The position numbers and the translations under genes are program-made. Positions 1-11,431 of a stretch of DNA of 64,000 bases are shown here, piece after piece. The notes under the pieces were generated by a model. That model ran no database searches and had not been told where the DNA came from. It saw only the letters and a list, made by a program, of their open reading frames with translations. Each line of letters starts with the position of its first letter. Positions within the stretch are counted from its first letter, which is position 1. The stretch comes from Diphasiastrum complanatum (taxonomy: Eukaryota; Streptophyta; Lycopodiopsida; Lycopodiales; Lycopodiaceae), in the NCBI GenBank assembly GCA_029204225.1, contig CM055093.1, positions 3,648,974 to 3,712,973 on the forward strand. The letters run 5' to 3'.

Positions 1-305
1 ATCATAGCAGCATCTGTGTAAAAGGAAATCAGAAATCAGAAATCAGAATTCAACAAACTCTGATTTCTGGAGGGCGCTAGGACCTGGTTTTTGGGAGCAG
101 ATAGTACACAATCCAAACGTGGTTAGTTTTGGATCAGATTTGGAGGATAAGGTCTACACACTACTCGCTGAAGGATGCAACAGATTTCACCCTGAAATCT
201 GTTGTACTTTTCTAGATACTCACATTTCAAATCAAAATCTTGATTTTCTGGCCAGAATTGACCTTCTGAAGTTGAAGACACTACAATTTCAAACGGTGGC
301 AGATT

Positions 306-1776
306 TGTTGGCTGATTCTTATGAATCCCCAAGATACTCGGACAGAGCAACTCAAGAGCACCTCTCACCTTAGACCGAGGTCTCTGAGAAGACGAGACTA
401 ATGAAGACTGAGAGCCGAGTATGAGAGCCGAGAAATACTAGCTAGGAAAGACATGCAAGAACTGTGTAAGCCTCATGGTGAATCCCGGAAGATGGAATGA
501 CCATGTAGGAACTAGTATTTCAAAGCAAATGTAATAAATGCAAGTAGGCCCCTCTTAAAGAAAGTAGAGTGAGCCACCTTTTGATGGTGACCTCTAGTGG
601 AGAGCAATATTCCACTTGTAATTTGTGAAATGTGGAAATTCCACTAGGATGCCACCTAAGGAGCTCTCTTGCTTATTTAAGAGACTCCCTCTTTGTGAAG
701 ATGAGCTTTTTGCATTGTATCTACTCCATGCTTAATAAGAAGATTTTCCATGAGTTTGATGCTACACTAAGGTCCTTGATCATGATGGTTTTCTTGAGTG
801 ATGTCCCTATGATCATGCCCTTCCATTCATATTGTGTGTGGTTGTGGATTTAGAGTGGATTAGTTTTCTTGCTTTCTTAGTTGTGGATTAGATTTCTTGT
901 TTTCTTGTGGATTAATGTAGGAGCCAGCATTCAAGTAAACTAAATAGGCTGGATCTGTGGTGTGATTCTTGCATATCTTTGTACAATCCAGTTCTTGATG
1001 TTCTTGGGATGTCCAAGAATCAAAAGGCTGGTTGGTTTCTTGATTCTTGGACTTATAACATGCTGTAGATTAGTTTCTTGTTTCTTGTCTATGCTTTTCA
1101 ATCATATTTAGAGTAGTTCTGGTTTTGCAAGTAGATTAGTTTCCTTAAATTCGGTTACAGCCTTAGGATCTTGAAAACTGAGCAACTGTGCTACGTTGCA
1201 AATCTGACTTTGTTCACCATGGCTTGCTTCGTAACGGAGTTTATTGTTCCATTGGCAAGTGCTTATTCGTAAACAACAAAGTGTCGAGACCCTGCAGTCA
1301 TCCTCTGACAGGCTGGATGATTATACTACAACGTTTGTGCACGTAGACATGCAAATCTTTGGATGTAAGGTCTTTGTACACATTCCTAAGGAAGAAAGAC
1401 GTAAACTTGATGTAAAATCTATCAAATGCATATTCCTAGGATATGATGATCGTGTGAAGGGCTATAGATGTTTTGATTCAGTGGAAACACAATCCATATA
1501 AGCCGTGATGTTATCTTTGATGAATCCAAAGATGTATGAAGACGAGGATTCTAGGAAGATAGACACATCCAGTGGGAAAGATGGTATAGTGAGGAAAGAT
1601 GGGATAGACACAGATCTCAACACAAAATAAATGGTTAGCTTCTATTTTCTTCGTCTGACAAGACATGCATATGATCGACAGGCCCTTGCAACAAGGTATA
1701 TATCTAGGGGAGGACACACTCCACCTAGAGTCGATTTAAATAGTGCTATGTGCAGGTTCAGATCCTTCAGTAAACA
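306..1776 (+). mobile_element. LTR-retrotransposon-type insertion with 5-bp target duplication
   Basis: The insert begins TGTTGG and ends TAAACA, the TG...CA ends of LTR elements, and is flanked by AGATT at 301-305 and 1777-1781. The opposite arm of the inverted repeat (2892-2896) keeps the uninterrupted site with one AGATT. The first ~850 bases look like LTR sequence (a TTTAAGAGACTCCC stretch near 676 could be a promoter region), and a Copia integrase piece follows near 1310. I do not see a second LTR copy, so the element is internally deleted or its LTRs have diverged. Confidence 0.75.
1310..1545 (+). pseudogene. Copia integrase C-terminal fragment
   Basis: The frame contains FGCKVFVHIPKEERRKLD followed by KCIFLGYDDRVKGYRCFD, which is the standard Ty1/Copia module at the end of integrase (an FGC...HIP...KLD...FLGY...KGYR pattern). 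A second frame then reads SRDVIFDES, the motif that normally follows. A stop at about 1501 breaks the frame. No catalytic integrase core and no reverse transcriptase are present. The fragment lies inside the 306-1776 insertion and has the same orientation as its promoter-like end. It is a dead remnant. Confidence 0.8.
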
Positions 1777-3406
1777 AGATTTTTCAAAAGTTGGAATTGG
1801 GAAAGCTAACATACTTGGCGCTCCAAGAGAAACAAATCTCACAGCAGTTGGTGGTCAGAAACAGTTTGGGTGATCATCCGAAGTTTGGCCAATATTCCTG
1901 ATTTATTCAGAAAAAAGTCGGAAATTGCCTAATCACAGTTGCATGCTGAGACCGCCCAATCACTTGCATTTCCAAACCAGAGAAGCTTTCTCTCTCTTGT
2001 TTTTGTTTTGCATGTCAGTGCATGAAGCTTTACACTCCTTGCATGTGCTAGTAAGTCAATTTTTGGGCAATTAAACACTGTTATCTCTGTTCTATTATGC
2101 ATGCTTAATTTTGTAGACATGAGTCATACTCCTGTAGACGAACTTGAAGATATAGTCATGTCTAGTCTGCCTCGTGGAACTTCTCCTGTAGAAAAGAGCT
2201 AGTCAGTTCCTCTTTTACCGCCTACTCAAGAACCCTCTCAAAATCCCTCCTTGCAGGATGACATGCTGGATGTGGACATGAATGAGGGAGATGAAAATGA
2301 AGAAATACCATTAAATATTTTTGAGATACTACCCACTGCCTAAACTCAAAAGTATTTAATGGTATTTCTTCATTTTCATCTCCCTCATTCATGTCCACAT
2401 CCAGCATGTCATCCTGCAAGGAGGGATTTTGAGAGGGTTCTTGAGTAGGCGGTAAAAGAGGAACTGATTGGCTCTTTTCTACAGGAGAAGTTCCACGAGG
2501 CAGACTAGACATGACTATATCTTCAAGTTCGTCTACAGGAGTATGACTCATGTCTACAAAATTAAGCATGCATAATAGAACAGAGATAACAGTGTTTAAT
2601 TGTCCAAAAATTGACTTACTAGCACATGCAAGGAGTGTAAAGCTTCATGCACTGACATGCAAAACAAAAACAAGAGAGAGAAAGCTTCTCTGGTTTGGAA
2701 ATGCAAGTGATTGGGCGGTCTCAGCATGCAACTGTGATTAGGCAATTTCCGACTTTTTTCTGAATAAATCAGGAATATTGGCCAAACTTCGGATGATCAC
2801 CCAAACCGTTTCTGACCACCCACTGCTGTGAGATTTGTTTCTCTTGGAGCGCCCCTCTGTATGTTAGCTTTCCCAATTCCAACTTTTGAAAAATCTGCCA
2901 CCGTTTGAAACTGTAGTGTCTTCAACTTCAAAAGGTCAATTCTGGCCAGAAAATCAAGATTTTGATTTGAAATGTGAGTATCTAGAAAAGTACAACAGAT
3001 TTCAGGGTGAAATCTGTTGCTTCCTTCGGCGAGTAGTGTGTAGACCTTATCCTCCAAATCTGATCCAAAACTAACCACGTTTGGATTGTGTACTATCTTC
3101 TCCCAAAAATCAGGTCCTAGCGCCCTCCAGAAATCAGGGTTTGTTGAATTCTGATTTCTGATTTCTGATTTCCTTTTACACAGATGCTGCTATGATTTGA
3201 GCGCCCACCCCTGGAGTTTCTCTCCTGTCCAAAATCAGATAGAAAGCAAGAAGGACCATCAGAAAGCGATGGAGGAAGAAAATCGGTGAGGGAGTAGTAG
3301 CGCTGGAGGAGAGAGATCGTTGAGGGAGCAGTAGCACTGGAGGAGAGAGATCGTTGAGGGAGTAGTAAGAAAAATGCGATGATCCCACCCACGAGCCAGG
3401 ATCCAC

Positions 3407-3418
3407 GCTCTGATACCA
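3407..3418 (-). promoter_or_regulatory. Primer binding site for initiator tRNA-Met, - strand element
   Basis: The - strand reads TGGTATCAGAGC, the usual primer binding site of plant LTR elements that prime from initiator methionine tRNA. On the - strand it is preceded by sequence ending CCTAATAT, presumably the end of an LTR lying at about 3420-3575. The adjacent internal sequence runs into the right arm of the inverted repeat. The LTR end is not a clean CA, so the boundary is uncertain. Confidence 0.5.
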
Positions 3419-3578
3419 ATATTAGGATCAATGGAAGAAGAACCCACACCGAAGAAGAGTGACTCTGGATCTCCACCCACAATCCTGTACCTGGCTCTAC
3501 ATTCACAGGCCACCATATAGGACCAGCGCCCAGCCTCCAGGAGGCCATGCACTCCTCTCCACATGCACAGTTGCCACT

Positions 3579-3662
3579 GTGACCTGTGAACTTATGATCT
3601 CTATCACTAATAATGTCACCTGGCAGTCCATGCAACCGAAATAATGTTCCAAATACGACCAA
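3579..3662 (-). pseudogene. Ty3/Gypsy integrase core fragment
   Basis: About 28 residues on the - strand include FRLHGLPGDIISDRDHKF, the region around the second catalytic aspartate of Ty3/Gypsy integrases (pattern HGxPxxIxSDRDxxF). The similarity stops abruptly at a GGTCACAG junction and the frame then runs into unrelated LTR-like DNA. It is a broken remnant, probably cut by a later insertion. Confidence 0.75.
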
Positions 3663-4006
3663 AATGAGAATTGTTTTAGGATGTGGACGTAACAGTTAGA
3701 CTTGTCAATACTGCATTAGCTTATTGATTGTGAATTGGCTTCAAATACTAAGTTAGATTAAGAAATTTGTTTATGTATAGCTATCGGTCCAGATCAATGT
3801 CTTTTTTAATGTTTATCTATAAGAGTTTTTGATGATGAAAGATGTACAATGTTCAACAATCGATGCAATGTTGAAAAATTTACCTTTTTTGTGTGTTCAA
3901 GTGTTTTTCTGATGATTGTATGCAATTTCAAACATCTCTTTGATGTGCAGGAAGAACGTTCTTGATTATGTACTTTTCTATTAACCAAAGAAATTGGCTT
4001 TTGCAG
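3663..4006 (+). other. Intron sequence ahead of the first visible kinase exon
   Basis: This stretch is AT-rich with no open frame of note and ends in a pyrimidine-rich tract and TTTTGCAG at 3999-4006, a good splice acceptor for the exon at 4007. The upstream exon that should encode the glycine-rich GGDG nucleotide-binding motif of the kinase was looked for between 1 and 4006 and not found. It probably lies left of the window, so this intron would include the inverted repeat. Confidence 0.6.
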
Positions 4007-4153
4007 GTGCTTAACGGTCTACTTAACAGAGAAAATACACAGGAAGCATTTGCTGTTCCTATAGGCATTATTCCTGCTGGCTCAGATAACTCATTAATCT
4101 GGACTGTCATGGGTATAAAAGATCCTATATCAGCTGCGCTTACAATTGTTAAG
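4007..4153 (+). CDS. LCBK1: LCBK1 exon A (catalytic domain)
   Basis: This exon has 49 codons, begins VLNGLLNREN and ends AALTIVK. It is bounded by TTGCAG at 4001-4006 and GTGCTA at 4154. PAGSDNSL is the catalytic-domain loop that corresponds to the PAGTGN motif of diacylglycerol and sphingosine kinases. Continuing past the donor gives unrelated intron sequence. Confidence 0.9.
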
Positions 4154-4271
4154 GTGCTAACAATGTTGTCTTTTGGTTTTTGATTCTCGAAGGTTATGAA
4201 GGCAATGCATCTTGGATCTAGATTGCAATGGAAATGGCCTTGATATAGCTATCAAATCAAGTATCAAGTTG

Positions 4272-4329
<58 letters not shown>

Positions 4330-4900
4330 AAGAAGAAGAAGAAGCTTTATTAATGTCTTTTCCATGCCAAAAGGCGTATAAGACGAACAAGTACAACAGG
4401 TAAAGTGGAACCAAGACGGAGCAGTGCCGTCAAACAACATAACTGAAAAACAAACTAACTAAGAAGAGGATAGTGTCCAGGATTATATGGTACGAAGACC
4501 ATTTACAGATTCAACTGGCATCTTTTCAGTGCTCTAACTCTCACACTAACTCCGAACCATCTCATATATCTCATTAGTAGCAACATGTTTAATATCTACA
4601 AAACGAATGATATCATCCCTATAGATCAGCCGTTTTCCATTCGTTATAGCTTCCTGTTTTGCCTTTTTCCGTTCTTGAACCTGAATGAAAGGTCTTCATC
4701 CAGGTATGTCGTAGTGCCCCGCAGTGTAGATCTCTTCCCGAGCACTTCATGAAGGCCAGTTGTAGATGCAAAGCGTATGACAAGAGTGCCTAGGTCTTTC
4801 TTAGGTCGCCATGCAGTATCCATATCTTTGTGGTGGTGTTGAAGACTCTCTTCAAGAAACGTTTTAGCATCACCAACAACATCATGGGAGTTCGTAATAC

Positions 4901-4989
<89 letters not shown>

Positions 4990-7900
4990 ATTAATGTCTT
5001 TGAATACCATAAGGTATATAAGACTAAGAGTACATTTCAAGTATGTGAATGAATATAAATGCAACTACATGTACTAAAAAGAGGATGAACATAAAAGTAT
5101 TGTAGTGAAAACCATGGTGCTGAAATCAACTATTACATATATTCTAAATACATCGGAAAAAAGAGGTAATGGTAGGTGCTTTTGATGTTGATGTGGTTGG
5201 AGCCCTGGTTTGGCAATGTAGTAGGTGACTAAGTGCGTGAGTGGATTGCCATGCCACACACGTCTATGTGTAGGTCTCAACATATGGCACCGATTTGATC
5301 TATATGGTGAAGCTGAGCTGGAATGTCTGCCTCATCCTTTGACAAAGTCTCCAAATATGTGGAAGACCTAGGCCGGTGCCTCAAATAGACAGTGGGCTTG
5401 AGGCCTAGTATTGGCAAGGGTCGGTGACCGACGAGGACATCTGTCCCAAGTTGGGACCGGTGCGTCACGAGCAGTGATCCAGTGTAGCCGCCTGACAAGC
5501 TGTCAGAGATGCAGCGTGTTTTGACCATCGGGACCCTAGCCGTCAGTGACGAGATGCTAGCCGGCAAGTAGTCGAGGTGACCAAGCGGGTCATAGGTCTT
5601 TGGCGGGGCACGGGGGTGGTACCCTATGAGTCACTCAGTATTCACATGTCACAGGGGTCATGCATGCCAAGTGGACTGATCACCCACAGGTGGATGCCAT
5701 GTGCTAGTTGACAAGAATAGCAGGTAGAAGGACTCAAAGAGGGGGGTGCCTGAGGTTCATTCTACACACCGGCCTTCTAGGATTCACGAGCTTGGAGAGA
5801 CTTGCTTGTGACAATTGGTATCAGAGCCTTGTTCTAGAGAGAGAAAGTGGAGAAATCTCTAATTTTTGCTTGTTTTTGAAGGATTTTGAGGGGGGAAATC
5901 GTGGAGACAGTTGTTATAGGTGTTCTTGGACCTCCATCGCTGCTGCTCCAGCCCAAGAGTTCGATTGAGTTGCTGTTTTTCAGATCAGAATTCTTCAGAA
6001 CGTCCTACAGGTCCATCGCTGCCTAGGAAGGGGAAAAATCAGCGCTTCAATTGGACATAACTTCTATAGGTGTCGGATTGCGGTGAGATTTTGGCAGGCT
6101 ATTGTGGGTGCTGGATCGCTGCTAGGGAGGCTGAAAATCTGAGAAAAAATTTCAAAATCGCTGATTTTGCTCAAAAAACAGATTTTGGACGTTTTATTAG
6201 AGGTTTTGGAGTTGAAATGTCATAACTTCTTCGCCGTATGTCCGTTTGACCTGAGATTTGGCATGGAGAATCCTTACAGGAGGGCGACCTACTACAGTAG
6301 TACCTTCAGCCTGTTTGCAGACCTGAGCGTGCATAAGTTCGCATTGATTTGGTGCTGTCTTTTCACCTGTTTTCGCAAAAAGTCGACAAAACTTTAGTGT
6401 TTTCAACCTCTTCATCGGTCATCCATACTACGTCTTTGGGAACTAGGGAGTGATCTATCTTTGTTGATTTATTTTACTTTCTGTTTTCTCTTTTCACAAG
6501 AAAAATCATTTTTTTTTTGTTTTTTTGTGTACGTTAAAAAAAAAACTTTGTTTTTCTGTGCTTTTTTGTTCATTACGGAAGACGATCGTGTCGATATACC
6601 TCTTAGCCCTCCTGTTGCCCTCCAATCACCACCACCCAGCCCTATGCTTAGCCCTAACCGTAACCTGCCTACAGTGGCTGCTAGTTCGCCTGCTGGTGTT
6701 TCCTCTTCTGTGCAAGCTTGCATGGATAGTATGGAGAAGACCATCGCAGAGATGCGAGTGATGCTCTTCTCTGTAGCTGGTGGTTTTGCGTCTTCCTCAT
6801 AGCATGCTCTGCCTTATCCTTATCCATTTCCGTCTTCTGCTGTTTGTCCTGTGTTACCTCTGCTCTACCCATAAGACAAAGATATTAAGCCTACTCATTT
6901 TGCAGAAAACACTTCCCAAAGAACTAATGATGTTGTAAACCAGTGGTTGCATAAGTGGGACGAATATTTTGATTTGAAGCGGGCCCCAACCGAGGAGGGT
7001 TGGCGAGTCCACAAAGCTGCTTACCATTTCACTGATTTTGCTGACAGGTGGTGGCGCAAGTTGTTGAAGTTTAATCAAGCTCCATCCACCTAGATTGATT
7101 TCAAGCGGGCTTTTAGAGCTCAGTTCATTCCTCCACATGCTGATAAGTGTCGTGAGACGCTTATCAAGATTCCAAAAGAGATTCCCAAGTGGATCGTAGT
7201 CCACAAATTCATTTTTGGCCTTCGCGAAGAGTTGAGGCCTTCAGTGCTTAATGAAGGGTGCAAGACCTTGGAGGAGGCCGTTGCAATAGCCCTTAACTTC
7301 GAAGGTAACGTGTGTAACAAGGCTGAATCTGGAGTGGCAAGTTGGCCCCAGAAGAAGGGTTCGTGAGAGTTTGGCCAAGCTGGTCAGAAGGACCTATTGC
7401 AGAGGGATTCTATCCAGATGTAGCAAACTTTGAAGCGCAAAGAGGCATCTCCTATGGCTCGTCATGCTTACAACAAATCTCCCCTCAGTCCAGAGCAAAA
7501 GGACAAGGCCAAGAAAGACGGATTATGTTTTTTCTATCTTGGCAAGCATCTTGTCAAAGATTGTCCTCGCCGCACGGACATGACGCTCCATGTTTTACAG
7601 CAACGTCAAGACACGAACAAGGATGAGGAGATTTTGGAAGACTTATTAGTAAGCGATGTTGAGTAGGCAGCTTGTTATAGTTTTTTTTTTCTTTCTTTTG
7701 CATGTATATAAAGTTTGGACATGAGGGTATGTCTCATGTCTTAAAGGGGGGAGTGACCTTTTGTTGAAGGTCCTCTTGTTACCTTAATGCAAATAAAGAG
7801 AATGGAGATTTAGAATTTGTGGTTGTGTTATGGAATGTTGATTTTAGTTTTGATTCTCGTTTTTGTGATAATCAGCTAAGCACACTTGCTAATGAACCAC

Positions 7901-9267
7901 AAGGAACTTCATTTACATCGGCATTCCCTAGAGGCTAGTGCCCATGTTGTTTCTTTACAGCCAAGATGTGACCCAGCAAGTGAGTTGGAGAAGTCCATTT
8001 GCACTCAGTTTTAAAACGTGCCAATTAGTAATATGCTAGAGGGATTGTCGCCTAGACGGAACGTGGAGCTCCGTATTGAGCTCGTTCCAGGGGCAAGTCC
8101 GGTAGGTAGGCCTCCTTATAGGATGAGCCTAAAAGAGGAAGAGGAAGTCAGAAAGATGTTGGAGGAGTATTTAAAGCTGGGGTACGTCCGTCCTAGTTAT
8201 TCACCTCTCCTATTTGTTTGTTAAGAAACCGGATGGTAGTTTTCAGATATGCGTAGAATATAGGTGATTGAATACAAGCACTGCAAAGCACAGGTATCCG
8301 TTGCCTAGGGTTGATGAAGACGTCCAGAAGACGGTCTTCCCAACCCGTTCATGGGCATTATGAGTATGGGTTAGAAGGACTCAAAAAGGGGGTGCCTATG
8401 GTTGGGAGGTTCATTCTACACACCGGCCTTCTAGGATTCACGAGCTTGGAGAGACTTGCTTGTGACAGTTGGTGCTACCACTGGAGATTTAATCAATGCA
8501 ATACATGGAGTCTGGTGTTGTTGCTATCATGGTCGTATATGGGATCTCTGAGTATGTGCTCTCATGGTATGTCCAAGTCGCTTTGGTTGTTGTGTGATGC
8601 TGCGAGTGTAATATGGATCGTCTTTGGTCTCCTGGCTGATCCCGAGAAGGTATGTTTGCATCATCATCATTTAACTTTGAATCAGCTTGAGATCTTCTCC
8701 TAGAGAAGAAAGAGGTGATCTAAAAATGTGTATTATGATGAATCATGACAGTACGGTAGTTACCAAGGTTCATGGGGTCACCATTTTTGTGAATGGGGTG
8801 GATAATGTTAGTACACCAGGAAGATGGGAATCCAAAGACAACAACACGGTTGAGTAGAGTGACTAAAATGGGAGAGAATGGGACAACAGCGTGGATCAAC
8901 AATGCAGATTCAAGGTCCTCAATATCTCTGGTATGATGAGTTTTCAGTCTCTTAATGGCCGCATGGATCATGTCGGGAGTGGCATATGTGGTCCATGTCT
9001 GTAAGTCATCGATGAGGGGAGGTGGAGTGAGGAATGAACGCACGCCAAAAATCACGTGTGGAAGAGCTATATAGGGCGTCATCCTTCTCGTTCTTCGAAA
9101 GCAGTCTTTTTGTGGCGAGTGTACGATGGAGATTTTTATGAGCAGTATGAAGAGCAAGTGGTTCATATAGATGCCCCAAATGTATTGATGAGGGCCAGGT
9201 GCCAGTAGGTAGGCCAGTGATTTGAATACCAAATGTGGAAAGAAGACGACGGCGTTCCTAGGAATAC

Positions 9268-9347
<80 letters not shown>

Positions 9348-11375
9348 AGAAGAAGAAGAAGCAGCTTTATTAATGTCTTTTCCATGCCAAAAGGCATATA
9401 AGACCAATGAAATACATGTCAAGTATGTGGTAACAATGGGAGCGCATAAAACATCTCCGAAGCTGTAATAAAGAAACATCTAGTACAAACTAAGATAAAT
9501 GCGAAAATGAGAGAGTCTGTGCATAATAATAAATGCGTCTATGTCATGATGTAAAGTCCGTGCTGATGCTGTAGAAAGATGTAATGCGAGATGTTTTATG
9601 TGTATTTAATATTTATGCTTGAAGTAAGAAAAAAGCTAGATGATGCATGAATAAAATGCTCTTTTCTACTTTTTCATCAAGAGCATGCCATCTTTCATAT
9701 TTTGAGTTGTATAAAATGCTTTAGGGGAGTATGGTGGCCACAGATGTTTTTGCTTTGGAGTGGACAAAAACTGGTGCACAACACATGGGACTCACTATTG
9801 CATACTACGGATTCATGAGTGATGGTGAGTTTATTAGAATTGTTTAATTTCTTGTTATTTGCTGACTCTTTTTTGGGCACTGGTTAACTATTTTTTATCA
9901 AGGTTCTTGAATTTTGTCCCCAAAGACATCATGTTCATTCATATCATACGCTTGTGCTTATTTCTGTGACAATAATCAATGATGACTACAATAACTGAAG
10001 ACCACTAAAAAAGTTGCAAATATATTCAGAGAAAAAATGTAGTCTATATATAGTCAATAAAATAACACAAAAGCTAAAAAGAATTATTTGCAAAGATGGC
10101 TCTATTTCTACATAGATTTTTTCAATGAACTCCATCAAAATTGCAGAAAGAAAGGAGGACATAAATTTACATTTCAAAAATCTGGTGAGTGGTTGTTTTG
10201 TTTGAGATGTTGCTTTGCAAACATCTTGAACAGATCATTATAGATCAATCTTCAGGTCCCAAATTCCTGTGCTCAGAATGGAAACACGCAGACTAAGTAG
10301 GCGAGCAATGTTGAACCCATGATTGTGAATAAATGAAGAGATGTCGGTGTTGCAACTGTTTTTGGAGCTTGTTAGCAAATGTATTGGTATTGTTCTCTAG
10401 GTTCATTGATCAATAATTTGGTTGCTTTCGCCCCATATTTCCTATGATTGAGTTTGATCACACGGTAGGCCATTGTCACTTGATTTTTATTGATGTATTT
10501 TTCCTTGCGTAGTATCTAACAATACAAAAAGTTATGTTACAATTGTGCCACTATTTTTGAAGTGTTTTGTTCACACTCCCTTACACTAGTTCTCTCTTCC
10601 ATTTCTATCTTTCACATTGCCATCACATTGCATATAGCCTATTATTGTCCAACAATTATTCTGCAATTTACTAGCATGTCCTTGCAAGAGCCATAGAAAG
10701 TTTTCAGTGGTTTTTCAGTTTTAGGGCTTTTACTAGTCCTTTTCCAATTATCATGCTTGCAACGCTCTCTAGCATATGAATAGAAGTGGAGTTGTACATA
10801 TCGATGCAAAATTCAAATCAGTATAGCACACATTTTTGGAACGACCTTATGTCTCGTCCCATTGTTGCATCACTTCATTGGTGATGGTAGTGTGTCATTG
10901 AGGCAATGACTTATGGTGCAGCCAATTGAGTCTTATTAGAGACAGATGCAGCATCATGGCATCTAGGTCATTCAAAATAGGGTTGGGCCCCTCTAGGAGC
11001 AAAGAGGTAGCATCAAGGCCATCTAGACTAGTTTGCAGTTGTTTATAGGGTTGTCCATTAGCAAGCTGGCTAAAAAAGGCCTCAAGTATTGTCTTTGATA
11101 GGTTAGACACCCATCTCAATTCGCCACAACATTTAGGACCATTATGGACCCTCTAAGCTACTTGGAGATGATGATACACTAGCACGACCATCCTTAATCA
11201 TTACCTTGCTTGTACTTAAGGTAAGTTTGTCTTTCTATATAAACATCCCTAGCTTCAGTACAAAGTATGTATAGTCTCTTTCACTAAGAAGCTTTTATGT
11301 CCTTTAAAAACAGATCATGAAATATTGATAAGAGGTTTTTAACCTTCCCAAGTTGAGTGCTCCATTGGTTTGTCC

Positions 11376-11431
<56 letters not shown>

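Larger units (their letters stand above)
1..3198. repeat. Large inverted repeat (palindromic duplication), left edge cut by window
   Basis: Bases 1-305 plus 1777-2324 are the reverse complement of 2345-3198, with a short unpaired centre near 2325-2344. The arms match closely but carry substitutions (for example TTAAATATTTTT against TTAAATACTTTT at the centre), so this is not a perfect fold-back read. The left arm is interrupted at 306-1776 by a separate insertion, which the right arm lacks. Position 1 already lies inside the arm, so the left arm continues outside the window. The arms hold retroelement-like sequence, including a decayed proline/glutamate/aspartate-rich frame on the - strand of the right arm. 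Transcription across it would give a hairpin RNA of at least 850 bp. Confidence 0.88.
5200..8467 (+). mobile_element. Internally deleted Ty3/Gypsy element in the first kinase intron
   Basis: The order is LTR end (shared block 5725-5813), primer site 5816-5828, gag to 7666, first part of reverse transcriptase 8018-8330, then directly a second copy of the LTR end at 8372-8467. The two LTR blocks are nearly identical (both contain CACACCGGCCTTCTAGGATT). The rest of RT, RNase H and integrase are gone. The 5' LTR start is not fixed; the GC-rich 5200-5720 DNA probably belongs to it. The element lies in the sense direction of the kinase gene. Confidence 0.75.

Noticed and set aside
1-3198. Inverted repeat as a missed-adapter or fold-back sequencing artefact
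   Set aside because: The arms differ by substitutions, and only one carries the LTR insertion with target duplication, so both arms have independent histories.
1-4006. Upstream kinase exon with the GGDG motif
   Set aside because: Searched for on the + strand and not found; it is probably left of the window.
5277-5567. 96-codon - strand frame in GC-rich DNA
   Set aside because: It overlaps the presumed Gypsy LTR and shows no domain.
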